A stretch of 64,000 nucleotides of DNA, taken from contig WHUZ01000024.1 of the NCBI GenBank assembly GCA_015179045.1, positions 248,001 to 312,000 on the forward strand. Direction: 5' to 3'. A model generated the notes under the pieces. The model did not search any database. It was not told where the DNA came from and saw only the letters and a program-made list of their open reading frames with translations. Below are positions 20,257-31,422 of this stretch, piece after piece. The number at the start of each line of letters is the position of its first letter. Within the stretch, counting starts at the first letter, position 1. Position numbers and translations under genes: made by a program. This DNA is from Kalaharituber pfeilii (Eukaryota > Ascomycota > Pezizomycetes > Pezizales > Pezizaceae).

Positions 20257-22532
20257 CTGTTAAGTATGGCTTAGTGCGCAGGGATGGCTTAGTGCGTAGC
20301 ACCTGGGCACCACGCTGACTCAGCATTATTCTTCATATTCTGCCGACGGATATAGGCAAAAGACTGTAATTTTCGGCGCATATCATCACAATTGCTCACT
20401 CTACACATTGCATCTATCATACATATGAAAAAATAAAGCTTTCGATGTCAAAACCCCATTCTGAATTGAGTACCCCCCTATGATGACCCCCTCCCCCCCC
20501 CCCACATCCTACCCGCACTACCACGCATTGTACTAATCCAAGCCATCATACTGCTTCATCATCCACCTACTCAATGGTTAGCACTAGAATCTGAAGCTCA
20601 CATGGCTACATACCTCAGCGAATTGCTGCAATCTAACAGCATCCAGCATCTCTACAAGCTGTTCCTCATCAAAATGGACCTCCTCCCACTCTTCAGCCAC
20701 CTCAGAGCCAGGCAACACCTTCAACACCTTCGGTTTTTGTGGCTCCAGTGGTGGCTTCCTTTTCTCTTTCCTCGCAGCATCAACTTCCAGTCGCCATGCT
20801 TCGACCTCCGACTCCCACTGTGCCTTTGCTTCATCATTCAGCTTCTTCAACTCCACCCTATCTTGTCGGCGCTGGACTTTCGCTGCTTCCGCTGCACGCT
20901 GCTTCTCTGCTCGCTCAATGCCCTCCATGACGTCCTTGTCCGTTAGGACTCTACCTTTGCCCACATGCTTGCGGCTAGAGGCCTTAACCACTGTCTTGCC
21001 TGAGCGCAGCTGGAGAAGAGTTTTTGCACGAGGCTGGATATCGCGATAGGCAGTGATCTTAGCATCTGCAAAGCGAATAATGTCCTTAAACTCTGCAAGG
21101 GAGCTAGGAGAAAGCTTCGGTACAAGCCGGAGTGCAAGCTTCTGAAGGTGGTGGGGGGTATCAACAGATACAATGGCAGTGGTGTCGGTGGTTGTAGGAG
21201 GTGTGCGTGGGCGTGGAGGCGCTCGAGGAATTGGCCAGCATCCGGACTTTTTCCAGGCAGCCTGTACGTTCTTGAGAGTATATACCTCCGTCCTGGTAGC
21301 CTTTAGCAACTGCGCGAAATCTGGTTTCCCAAGGCGATCGAGTGGATGGTCGCAAAGCCACTCGCGGAGGTGCCTATGGTATGCTCGCTGCAGAATACCA
21401 AAGCATCCTACATCCAATGGCTGCATGAAGCCGGTGGAGTGTGGACGGAGGCATATCATGTGAGTGTTATGCTTTAATGCGAACTGGACTACCTTCCAGT
21501 GGACGTGGGAGCTATGCCGTCAACGATGAGGATGCGAGCAGTGGTAGTGGGGGCGGTGGGGGCGGTGTGCCGCTCAAAGTGTCTGGAGATATACTCAAAT
21601 CCTAACTCGTCATCCATATATCCACTTGGAGAGACTCCATACCCTCCTCCAGGAATGAGTGCAATGCTAATCCTTCTTGACTCTGCAATACCCTCATTGG
21701 TTGCATAATACCCTTCACGATGCGTCTTTCCTTGCCATACAATAAATGGTGGTATGACATCACCTGTGGCATTAATTGTCTCCAATACACTGCAGAATTC
21801 TCTGCTGCCTTCACTCACAGCAGTAGGTACCGTGCCTGCACGTACAACAGCCTTCTCTCGTCCAGATCTACCAAGTGTCATACCTTTCTCATCACAGTTC
21901 CAAAGGTTAGCCGGTGTTACCTGGTAGCGACGGATAAGGTCATTCAACAGCTTATAAAATGCAGTTTGGAGCTCCGGAGTAGCTCCAGCTTGCTTCCTCG
22001 AACGCTCTTGATGCTCAACCCACTCCTTCTTCAGGATAGGGTGTCGCTTGATAAAACGATTCACCCATAGCTCACCGAGCCTATGTATGTTGCCAGGGCG
22101 TGAATTGAGGATATCCTGAGCCATTCGATGGATGAGAGAAAGGCTCATAGGAAACCCACGCTGTGCCATGAGGCAGCAGTGATCTGCTATAGCTTCCTCC
22201 TGCCCCGGAGTGAACAATTGACGGTATTGGTGAGCTTTATTGCGTGCTTGCGTCTTTCCTGCAACCCTGCGACGTAAGGTATCCGCATTGACACCATAGA
22301 GGTCTGCAATGCGAGCTCTGGACACCCAAGGCATGTCCCGTGCATGCTGTATAGCTTTTTGGAGGTTATCTTCAGTATATACAGGCATGGTTGATTGTAT
22401 ATGTGAAGTTTGAGAAGCATAGCATAGCTAGATCTCGTGATATGCAGAATAAGGGGGGGGGGGGGGTGCCGAGGAGCAGGGATATTTTAGCGCGCACTAA
22501 GCCATCCCTGCGCACTAAGCCATAGCTAACAG
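20257..22532 (-). mobile_element. Fot1/pogo-like DNA transposon B (near-intact)
   Basis: A 2276-bp element between TA dinucleotides (20255-20256, 22533-22534). The inverted repeats are about 40 bp and nearly identical. Left reads CTGTTAAGTATGGCTTAGTG and the right end, inverted, CTGTTAGCTATGGCTTAGTG. Each contains two units with an 18-bp period (ATGGCTTAGTGCGCAGGG). One transposase gene fills the interior, broken by a single-base deletion. Confidence 0.9.
20584..22388 (-). pseudogene. Fot1/pogo transposase B, single-base frameshift in DDE domain
   Basis: ATG 22388 (MPVYTEDNLQKAIQHARDM). A psq-type HTH (residues about 5-50, ARIADLYGVNADTLRRRV) is followed by a CENP-B-type HTH (about 65-125, GELWVNRFIKRHPIL). 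First catalytic Asp is in LWNCDEKGMTLGRSG; second in ILIVDG. Just after that, near 21505, one base is missing, so the frame runs into a stop at 21489. In the neighbouring frame HSSHVHWKVVQFAL continues without a break into HMICLRPHSTGFMQPLDVG (third Asp) and on to 20584, about 600 codons in all. The C-terminus has Lys/Arg- and Glu-rich helical sequence. Apart from this base, all hallmarks are present. Confidence 0.9.
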
Positions 22533-22539
22533 TAGGTCA

Positions 22540-23490
22540 CAATATAGAAGCAGTTCTTTCAGGCTACTATATCCAACTGTCCATCTGAGGAAGGTAGTCA
22601 CGCCCGCTTTGCATTATATACCGGGGGACCTGAGGAATGGACCAAGCAAAAGTGTATCCTATGTATCCCCGCAGTTAGTTTGATTGCACTATCCGCCCAG
22701 CCGTATACAAAACCAACTCTTGTGAAAATATGGACGCGTTGTCCCAGAAAGTGCTTGAAACTTCTCTCTGCTGATGTTCAGGGTAATGTATGAATATCCG
22801 CGCTTCCCAGATGCAACAGGTCTTGTACGAACAAACATATCTGATAGTTATTCACTCAAGCCTACAGGTTCAGCGGAATCACACCAGTATGTTAGGCAGT
22901 CAGACCTGACAGGTCCAAGGTGGCTTACAGGGTCACATATCTACATGGCTTACAGGATCAGATATCTACATGGACGGACGTCAGGTGAGGGGTCAGGATT
23001 AACTTCAGTGATGGCCTGAGTGAAAACCATGAGCTTCATATGTATCTACAATGCTTTGGATACTTCTTCAAAGGAATACAATCATGTCATCCCCAAAGTC
23101 CAAGACAATAAACCTCGTTTGACCATAACGGCGTGGCCTCATTACTTGAATGTACGCACCTGTAGAACTACTCGTTAGCGGATATGAACATGACTACAGA
23201 GTTCGCAGTTGACTCTTATGCTTGGTTTTGTACAGCAGTTTAAAGTGGGTTTGGCCAAAGGATGTCTGGCTAGGATTATAATAACAAGAACGGCATTATC
23301 CGTGGCCAAACTGACACAAAGAGATTATTGTATATAAACACGCGTTAACTCCGCATCTACCGGGCAATTTACCACATACCACACAGCTTCAGCGCCAGTG
23401 CATGTCACCACCCGTCAAGACTGAAGCTGCTATCACTTAATATTATCACCATCACTTGCACTCTCCTGAAAGGCGCAACATCCCCTGCGC
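22540..23490. other. Intergenic between pogo B and segmental duplication
   Basis: No recognisable gene. A short tandem motif (GGCTTACAGGRTCA...ATCTACATGG) repeats twice at 22920-22975. Confidence 0.4.
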
Positions 23491-23566
23491 ATCGAACTCC
23501 CGCAGGCCATAACTTGATAATCTTGGTCGCTAATACAGACTATAGTTGGGTACCGCTACATAAATT

Positions 23567-24319
23567 ATGTCTTCGAGCAGTCCACGCTGCTCGAATTTGA
23601 ATGCTCCAGAACAACAGGGTCGAGAGTCGCATAAGGCCTCATCCCCTAGAAGCCCTAGAAGCCGGAAAGCGGTAGAATTCTCCCCGGACATTAAGCAGGT
23701 TTCGTTCATCGAAGAAGAGATTACCGAAGTTGTGCATGACTCCAGCTCTACCCTAGCCTCCGAGTTTTCAGACTTGAGTGAGAGTTCCGATACTGTAGCA
23801 CCTACCTCACTAGATGATGATCATGATGATCTGAATCAGGTTGCCATCGATACCAGGCATTACACTCGCTTAAACAGGGGTGAGTACCATCCGACACAAC
23901 ATCCGTGTATTCTTTTCAGGGCTACCCTTAGTCTGCACATGCGCATACATGGTTATCCGGGACGACGTCACACTTATGTATTCTGCCGACCTCCTTCACC
24001 ACCGAATATCCCTTTAGTTTTCGAAGACCCTATTCTCTCGGATCTCTTGAGATCCACTGGCTGGGAAAGAATTGAGGATAAACTTATAGAAAAGAGGAAG
24101 TACAAGTTGAGGTGGAGCATTTGGCTAGAGGCGGTGGGGAAGGCGGAGGTTGAAGAGTGGGAGAAGGTGTCGTCATGGAAGGAAAGCATCACAATGCAGC
24201 AACTAAGGGGTGAGGATCAGTGCGGAATGGTATCTTTTCTGAGAGAGGTTTGGAAGGCTTGTGAGATTAGGGGGCCGGAGGATGATGGCAACTATGTTGC
24301 TGCAGTGTATATTCAGTAA
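23567..24319 (+). CDS. Orphan 250-aa protein (duplicated gene), intact as read
   Basis: ATG 23567 (MSSSSPRCSNLNAPEQQGR) to TAA 24319. The N-terminal third is Ser/Pro-rich and low complexity, followed by an acidic stretch (DDDHDDLNQ). The C-terminal 130 residues look folded: PSPPNIPLVFEDPILSDLLR, STGWERIEDKL, RWSIWLEAVGKAEVEEWEK, EDQCGMVSFLREVWKACEI. At 23881-23920 a candidate intron (GTGAGT...TTCAG, 40 nt) lies inside the frame. Splicing it would shift the downstream frame, so unspliced reading is needed for the 250 residues. In copy 2 the equivalent intron is in phase. I do not recognise the family. Confidence 0.6.
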   Translation: MSSSSPRCSNLNAPEQQGRESHKASSPRSPRSRKAVEFSPDIKQVSFIEEEITEVVHDSSSTLASEFSDLSESSDTVAPTSLDDDHDDLNQVAIDTRHYTRLNRGEYHPTQHPCILFRATLSLHMRIHGYPGRRHTYVFCRPPSPPNIPLVFEDPILSDLLRSTGWERIEDKLIEKRKYKLRWSIWLEAVGKAEVEEWEKVSSWKESITMQQLRGEDQCGMVSFLREVWKACEIRGPEDDGNYVAAVYIQ

Positions 24320-24529
24320 ACGCATATTACCCAAATTTCCTTCTGACAGCAGTATTACATGGTTTAGATTAATCAGTTATGTGAAGGCAAATAATTTAAT
24401 GAAAATGAAAATTTTTTGAATGGATATTCGTTTGTTTTTGAAATGACGAATATAAGCAGATCTCCCACATAAGCTGACAATCGCATATGCTAAAAAAAAA
24501 AAGAAAAAACTACACCTTTGCCCCCCACT

Positions 24530-24690
24530 TCTAGGCTCAAGCCGGGATTAGAACCAGAATCATCGAGCGAACGGAAGTCGACGGGCCCATCGGCATCCGC
24601 GCTGTCAACCCCAGTTCTCAGGACTCTCCTGTTGTACGAGCTACACCGGCTGATTGCTAGTGTCGTTCTGAACCATAAAGCAGGTGATGC
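24530..24690 (-). other. tRNA-like Pol III element, copy 1
   Basis: The minus strand has TAGCAATCAGCCGG (weak A-box) and, about 115 nt on, GGTTCTAATCCCGGC (B-box type). A T-rich run follows at about 24505-24490, suiting Pol III termination. Copy 2 sits at 61395-61572. It resembles a tRNA-derived SINE head. Structure not verified. Confidence 0.3.
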
Positions 24691-25229
24691 TGTGGCCGCC
24701 CACTTGCTTCTGCCGCAGGTTGCAGATAATTATCTCTGCGTAACACGAGCAGCATTCATTCCATTACAGAACCAGGAGGTGACTTTCTCACAGACCCACC
24801 TGCGAAACATATAAGACCTCAGCACGGGCAGTCTCTTGATCTAAGTATGCTAAAATAACCGGATTCTCACGTTCACCCTCCTAGCTAGCAAAGCTTTCCC
24901 CCTGGATTTTTCAGCCCTCCGCCCCAGTACCATAAATCAACCTGGCTGGGTACAAATTGTCAACTGTCACAGAGTCCCTGCCATTGGCACTCACGTGCCT
25001 TCCAATTGTAACAATTGTGGGTTCATTTCTATGTCCGCATCCGAGCTGAAGATTCAACACGTGGCAGTCATCGAAATATCTGCGTTTTTTTTTTTTTTTT
25101 TTTATTCACGTAACCCCGCATACAGGCTATCAGCCTATGGCAGGGACCCATATACCCGGGCCAGGTTTGGAACACCTAACTATGGAATCTACATGCACAT
25201 CTTGAGCACTCAGTGCTCTCCGTCCCCGG

Positions 25230-28200
25230 CTACCCCAGACCGAGGCAGGCAAACCAGTACTCGACCGGGTCGCCCTCCACACCTTCTTGCTTCCACCCTT
25301 TCTCCTCTAGGTCCTCCCAGGACTGCCAGGTGACATCCGCCCCATCTTTGTCCTTCCTCTGGGGTCGCTCCATTTCGGTGCACCTGAACACCACATGCTC
25401 AGCACTCCATGCCTCACCACATGTACATTGTACCTCCTCGCCACTGACCAGCCTCCTCCACATAGCTCCGCCTTTTCCAGTCCGCAGCCATGTGTAATTT
25501 GTGAGTGCTCTCCTGCCCCACTTCACGAATTTGCCCTTCCCAAACCCTGCACGCTCCCTCTCCTCTTTTCTTTTTCGAACCAACTCTTGACGCAGCCCAC
25601 CCTCAGTGGCCTGCCCATCATACCTCATGCACTTGGCCCCTCTTTGGCCAACTCATCCGCCTTCTCATTGCCTTCTATCCCTACGTGGGCCTTGACCCAT
25701 GCCAGCTTCACTGCATCCGCCTCCCTTAACCTTTGCCGCCTCTCTGCAATCAGCTCTATCACCCGTGCTAGATCTGCAGTCGTTGCCTTGCCAGTTTTTC
25801 CTGCTTTCTGGACTGCACTGATAGCTGCCTGAGAGTCTGCGAGTAGTAGCACTTTTTCACTGCCATCAACTGCTTCAAGGGCACTCTTCATTCCTGAGAC
25901 CTCGCCGTCCCACACAGTTGCTTTTTTGCTTATCCACCGGGGCCCTTCTGACTCACCTGCTACCACCTGCCTCCAGCACCATCCGCCACCAACACCGCCT
26001 TCCTCACTGCGGCTGCCATCTGTAAAAATAGCTACCGAGTCACTCTTAGCCTTATTGATGGCCTTTTCCCATTTGGCTGGAGTGTCTTCCTTGTACAGCT
26101 TGAGGTCAATGACCTCAATGTCTGCCTGCAGTAGGTGTACATCTCGTCCCCAGGACACTCTCTCCTGCTCATCGACCTCGAGAGTGCTGGCAATCAGATT
26201 TTTCCAGCTACTGACTCAAATCCATCATTTTTGTCTGTAGCATAACCCAAGCTGAAGTCTCTCCAGTCCCTCCCCCTCTCACCCTCTCTGTCTGGGTCTG
26301 AGGCTACCATTCCACTGAAGCTTTCAGGCCACAGGTCCCCCACTCCTGTAGGGTCCCTCACTGATCTCAGTGCATACTTTGCTTGGCCTTGATCGAGGAT
26401 CATCGTTACACTCTCTACTCCGGCAATGGCCTCGACCTTTACTCTCGCTGCCCCTTGAACTGCACCAGTGCATTTGTGGAGTGCTTGATACTGCAACCTC
26501 TCAAATTCCTCTCTCCACTGCTTCTGGCCTCTCCACCCAATTTCGGACCCCCAAAGGGCCACTGCCCTTACCATGCCTGTATAAGCCTTTCTCCATGAGA
26601 TAGGACCCATTCCCCATTGAGAGTTGCCTAGTCCAGACAGTGCGCCCATGAGTTTTCTGGCTTTCTCGATCCGGCTTTTCCAGTGGAGGTCGAAATCAAG
26701 AGTACTGTCACAAATTACCCCTAGCCACTTGCACCTCTCAATATCTGCCCTTCTCTTGGCCTTCTTGCCCATTACTAGGACCTCCTCCTTTGAGGTCTCC
26801 AGTGGTAAATCGTGAGCTTCAGCAACCTCCCTGGCTACTCCTGCAATTCTCTCCCCAATTCTCCTCATATCCTTTCCTCCTTCCCAATCCAGAATAACAC
26901 AGTTCATATCATCTATAAATGAGGGCAGCTCCACTTCACAGTCTCTCACTGTTGTAGCTACCTTTGTTTCCATCTCTTCTAGAATTGGTGCCATGTATAT
27001 GAGGAACACAACTGGGGATAAAGGCGAGCCCTGCGGCACACCTACATTCGATCTGCCATTGCCCCTCACCTGTCTATCCCATTCCACCTCAAACTCTCGC
27101 TCCCGGAAGACGGTTTCTAACTAGGGCAACCATTTCTCAGTTGCAGACCTTCCTCTCACTCCTCCAAACTGCCCATGGTGGAATAGTCCAGCTTCTTGCA
27201 AGTCATCAGCAACCACCTTCTCCATCAGTTTTCCCACACAATTGATGAGTTGGATAGGCCTCCAGCTCTTTGCTTGCGTAAGATCCCTGCCAGACTTCGG
27301 GATCATGATCACCTTGCTGAATTGCCAGTCCTTCGGCATCCTGTCTGCAGCCAGCTCAGTAGCCAGCTCCTTCATTAACTGCCCTCCTAGCACTGTTTTA
27401 TTGACCAGCTTAATGAATCTAGAGCTGATGCCATCAGGCCCTGGGGCTGAACGGCTCGAGGTGCCAGCGAGTGCCTTGTATAGCCTCTCAGTTAGCTTTT
27501 TTAGATTGGAGGTCCATTCGTCTGTCAGGCTCTGCGGGCCCGAGTTCACTGGTAGGTCCAATGTTGTCAGTGAAATTGATGCCGCCTGTAAATTCGATGC
27601 CGCCAGCGAATTCGACACTACTGGTGAATTCGGCACTGCCGGCGAATTCGACACCGCTCGCGAATCCGATACCGCCGGCAAATTTGGATTTGACGTTGCC
27701 AGTGAATTTGATACTGCCAGTGAAGTTAATGTCGCTAGCGAGGTTGACACTGCTGGCGGATCCGACGTCGCCTGATATTTGAAGCTTCTCTGTGCCAGAC
27801 CTCTCACCTTCTCCTCGTCTGTCCTCCATATATCACCATTGTCACCTACAAGGTCACCCATTTTTCCTCTTAACTTCCAAGGGTCCTTCGCTACTCGGAT
27901 CACATCCCATGGGTCCTTGGAGCTGTTTTCCTCCGTAAACTGTTCCCAGCACTCCTTTTTTTTTTCGCCTTATGATATACTTGAGGGTCTTAACCCGCTC
28001 TTTCCACCGTAGGAGTCTGACTCTCTACCATGCTTTGGCTACCTGTCCCTTACCCCCTCGGCCCTCCTTCCTCACTGCCTTCGCTGCCTCTTCTACCTCC
28101 TTATCCCACCACAACTTACTTCTTGATGACGCACGTATCTCCCTCTTCAGGCTCTCTCGAAGCTTGCAGGTCTTCTCATAAGACTCATATGCAGTCCTTC

Positions 28201-28999
28201 CTTCAAGGCTTCGGTACCACTCCCATTGTTCTGAAGCCTTCTTTTGCATAATTTCTTGGATTAAATCTTCTGCCTTATCCCAATCCACTCCTCTTCTTAT
28301 TTCAGTTTTGCCTTGGCTGCTACTACAAGTCCCCCAGACTACTGCATGGTCTCCACATAACCACTCTGGATCTTCGTTTTGCCATCCAAATTCCCCATAC
28401 TTCCAGACTAGATCTAGAACACTCTCTCTGACCTGCCCCTCTACCTCTCTTGCCCATGTTGAAACCCCTTTCCTTGTCTCCAGAAGCCAGCCTGTGCCTT
28501 CCAAACCCTCTTTGAGTGCCCTTCCCCTTGGGTCAGGCCCTCTGACTGGTTTGGGCCATGCTGGATGGTGTGCATTGAAGTCCCCCAGTAGTACTGCGCT
28601 AGACTGCAGGCCTCCTGGGCCTCTCAGCCTTCCCCATCTGTCCATCCAATCCTCCTAGGTCTCTAAATTCGTATCTGGATGGATATATACTCCTCCCGGT
28701 CTACCACCTCCTTCTACCTCACACCAGACCCACCCTTTCGTCTCTTCAATCACTTTCCACTCCTGGGTCCCTCTCCTTGCATGGGCCACTACCCTCTTGC
28801 CACTTTCAACTCGGCTGATGACCTCATAAGCTGGATGCTTTGTTGTAACCCACTCTTCCCCCTTCTCTGCAACCCATGCTTCTCCTATAAAGATCATATC
28901 TACTTTCTTTCTATTTGCCCATTCCAGAATAATATCACTATTTCTGAGAGAACCTTCAACATTCTGGAATGCCACCTTCATCCTCTGTTCAGTAACCAT
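25230..28999 (-). pseudogene. LINE-A ORF2: endonuclease - RT - RNase H - CCHC
   Basis: Starts at ATG 28999 (MVTEQRMKVAFQNVEG), overlapping the ORF1 stop by a few bases. APE-type endonuclease motifs: FQNVEG, FIGEAW, LLGDFNAHHPAW, CGDHAVVWG. An in-frame TAG interrupts at about 28655, a TAG at 28025, and a shift lies in an A-run at about 27960. RT contains APGPDGISSRF, WRPIQLINC, GVPQGSPLSPVVFLIYMAP and FIDDMN (the catalytic DD). Between GGVRGRSATE and FREREFEVEWD a segment including RT motif A is missing, plus a stop at 27121. RNase H (26158-25625) keeps FTDGS, GEVSG, LADSQ and NEKADE. After another shift the C-terminal zinc finger CTCGEAWSAEHVVFRC and the C-terminus follow. Inactive. Confidence 0.85.
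27552..27778. repeat. 18-bp minisatellite within LINE-A ORF2
   Basis: About 12 units of consensus GAATTCGACACYGCYGGC in the hinge between endonuclease and RT. In the minus-strand frame they encode a six-residue repeat (SNSPAV-like). The period is a multiple of three and preserves the frame. Confidence 0.85.
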
Positions 29000-29340
29000 T
29001 ACATCGGAACCGCCTCCCTGCTGGCATATAGCTCGCCAGCTCTGGCTCTAGCCCTGGCCTCTTCAAAGAGTCTCTAGTAGATACAGTTGCACACTCCTTT
29101 CGCTGGTGCCCCATACCACCACACTGCCAGCACGTCCTACTGGCTGCTTTGACTCCCTGTTGTTTCTGACTTTGGTAGGCTCTCGGCGGCTGGTGTGTGC
29201 ACTCTCTCTGCTGATGTCCCTTCCTGCCACACTGCCAGCATGTTCTTTCGAAGGCTGCTGCTAGTACTGATACTGGTGTTGGTACTGGTAGTCGATATAC
29301 TAATTCAACGAAAGCGCAGGCAAGTCTGAAAGGTGGGGTA
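28989..29340 (-). pseudogene. LINE-A ORF1 C-terminus with two CCHC knuckles
   Basis: An open minus-strand frame contains CWQCGRKGHQQREC and CWQCGGMGHQRKEC, two CX2CX4HX4C zinc knuckles typical of non-LTR ORF1 nucleic-acid-binding proteins. It ends RFRCNGY at a TGA that overlaps the ORF2 start (ATGGTTACTGA). Upstream ORF1 sequence is absent through 5' truncation. Confidence 0.75.
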
Positions 29341-29359
29341 ACACTAGAAATCCCTATAC

Positions 29360-30485
29360 CGCGCCATCATTTGTAACAACTGGGACAGCAGCCGTAAGGA
29401 GAAAACAAAAGTTAATAGCCTTTCGCATCTATACCTTCGCATCTACACCTTTCGCATCGTCTTCTCACAGAAATTGTCATTACGGAGCCCCTCTTCTGGA
29501 AATAGGGATCGAATATGAAAATGCTTCCCTGCCATAGCCTGGTAGCCCGCACTTCGGTCACATGAGCTTGAATATAATCTGATGCATAATTTGAGCCCCT
29601 TACCTCTGGCCACCCAGAGTCTAATTTGATTCAACAAGACTCGCCGTTACCCTATGGGGTATATCTCTCTATATGCAACACCACGTCGTGCCCCAGAAGC
29701 GAAAAACTGAGGTGCGGAATGAATTTGTAATAATTTATGTCTTAAATTTCATAATGATTGATATCAATTGCAGGTAATCCTGCCCAAATTCTCATGTTCC
29801 GGAAGTGCGCAATACCCCGTTGTGCGCAAATTCGATTCATTAGATCGTGGAAGGTTTTGACGGTTCTAGCTCGAGTATGTTTCTCCGGACAATTAGTAGC
29901 CCGTGACGGGATACCGAGCTGAGCTGCTGCCAGTGCGTCCGTATCGTAGTGCTGTGGACATACAGGGAGAATACAGTAATACTGCGTGTGAATGTACGAA
30001 AGAACCGGATCTAGGCTCGGTGGCTATCAACAGCTAAATGGTAGCTGAATGGAAGAAAGCAATCAATTCGTAGCGTGCAAAGCAATAAACAAAACGGCTT
30101 GCAAGGAAGAAAAGAAAAAACGGCACGCGGCCATAACAATCTACCCCCATTCCTATTTTCTACTACCGTGCAATACTGACATTCCTGCGATAGTGGCAGC
30201 TGCAGCGGTACTCATGCTAAGACCTTGCTAACGCAAAGGTCATCATGTACAGTCCCCGGTCATCGCAGCGATAATATGATAGTGCAGGAGTGCAGCCGTC
30301 ACGTCACGCTAGACTGCCATTCTCCTTCCCCTAGTTGCTCATACTCTTCATCGCAGCTTTTACCGAACGAACGTACAGTGAATGGAATGTAGAAAACCGC
30401 ATTGGCAGCACCACTGCTTCTATAAACATACTATGTACTCCAGTTTCTCAGCAGTGTTCCACTGCTCTCCTCTCAAAACTTCCTA
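29360..30485. other. Intergenic with a pogo-type terminus relic
   Basis: No supported gene. At 29797-29832 TTCCGGAAGTGCGCAATACC resembles the tip of FB-5 and may be a relic of such an element. Confidence 0.35.
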
Positions 30486-31043
30486 CTTTACTGTAATTCT
30501 CCACAACGCGACGTACACCACGTCCCGACGTACATTTTACATCAAAACTGACCGCGCGCGACAACATATATCTCAACCATCAGAATAGAATTTGTCATCC
30601 AGCTTGTGGAGGGATTAAATGAAGGACTAATCTTCATATTCTGCACCTGAGCTTCCTGAAAAATGATTTTTTGAAGGGGCTTATGATTCCGTGAATTTCA
30701 TACTACACATTGGCATAGGCTTGGCATATATTTCTCGCTGTAATAGAGGGGTTTTGCACGAACCCTGAGATTTGCAGGTAACTTAATTAAATACCACTAG
30801 TATTGAATTCCACTTACCACACCTGAATTAAGTTTGATAAAAACAGTAGAATACTTAAATATCAATATTTTACCTTATTCAAAGATGTGAAAAGTGCACC
30901 AAGAAAATTTGGTAAAGAAGTGGTGGAGATATTCACAAATTTCATATTCTCATAGAAATTGTATGCAGTAATTGTATGGGAAAACTACGCACTTCAATGT
31001 ATGAACTAGGCATTAAGCCAACCAAAGCACTAATCATTAAGAG

Positions 31044-31377
31044 TAGTGAGCGGCACGAGCCGAGCCAGCTCGAGCTCAAACGAGCCAAGATCATGCTTGT
31101 GTTTTTTCTTGACAGCTCGCTAAAATGCTTAGCCAGTGCAAGGTTTCATAAACTGTAAATACCTAATATAGTAATAATTAGAGACTTGGAGCTCATTCTG
31201 ACCTACCAACAACTTCGAAATGCACAATTTAGCTGATAGTAGTGAGAAAGATGAAAATTTAGCTTAGTTTAGTTTAGTTTGTCAATATTATGTATAATCA
31301 ATCCAGGCTCGAGCTCATACCACGCCAGCTCGAGCTCACCCTCCAGCTCGGCTCGAGCTAGCTCGTGCCGCTCACAA
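31044..31377. mobile_element. hAT-like MITE (334 bp)
   Basis: Terminal inverted repeat TAGTGAGCGGCACGAGC / GCTCGTGCCGCTCACAA, enriched in GCTCGAGC-type motifs. It is flanked by 8-bp direct repeats ATTAAGAG / TTTAAGAG with one mismatch. FB-2 lacks it at the corresponding site. No coding capacity. Confidence 0.75.
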
Positions 31378-31422
31378 TTTAAGAGGCCTATTGGGGAGAC
31401 TGTCTGTCCACAATTCTATAGC

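Larger units (their letters stand above)
23502..25083 (+). repeat. Segmental duplication, copy 1
   Basis: From AGGCCATAACTTGATAAT to ATATCTGCG the sequence matches 60368-61989 with scattered substitutions and small indels. It includes the 250-codon gene, its 3' flank and a tRNA-like segment. The match ends where the poly(T) of LINE-A begins. Confidence 0.9.
25085..29350 (-). mobile_element. LINE-A: Tad1-like non-LTR retrotransposon, 5'-truncated
   Basis: The minus strand runs from an ORF1 C-terminus (about 29340) through an overlapping ORF2 with endonuclease, RT, RNase H and zinc finger. It ends in a 3' UTR with a type-2 hairpin (CCCTGCCATAGGCTGATAGCC...GCGGGG) and poly(A) at 25085-25105. 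Order and motifs fit the Tad clade. ORF2 has several frame breaks and a deletion in RT. I could not define the target duplication. Confidence 0.85.
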
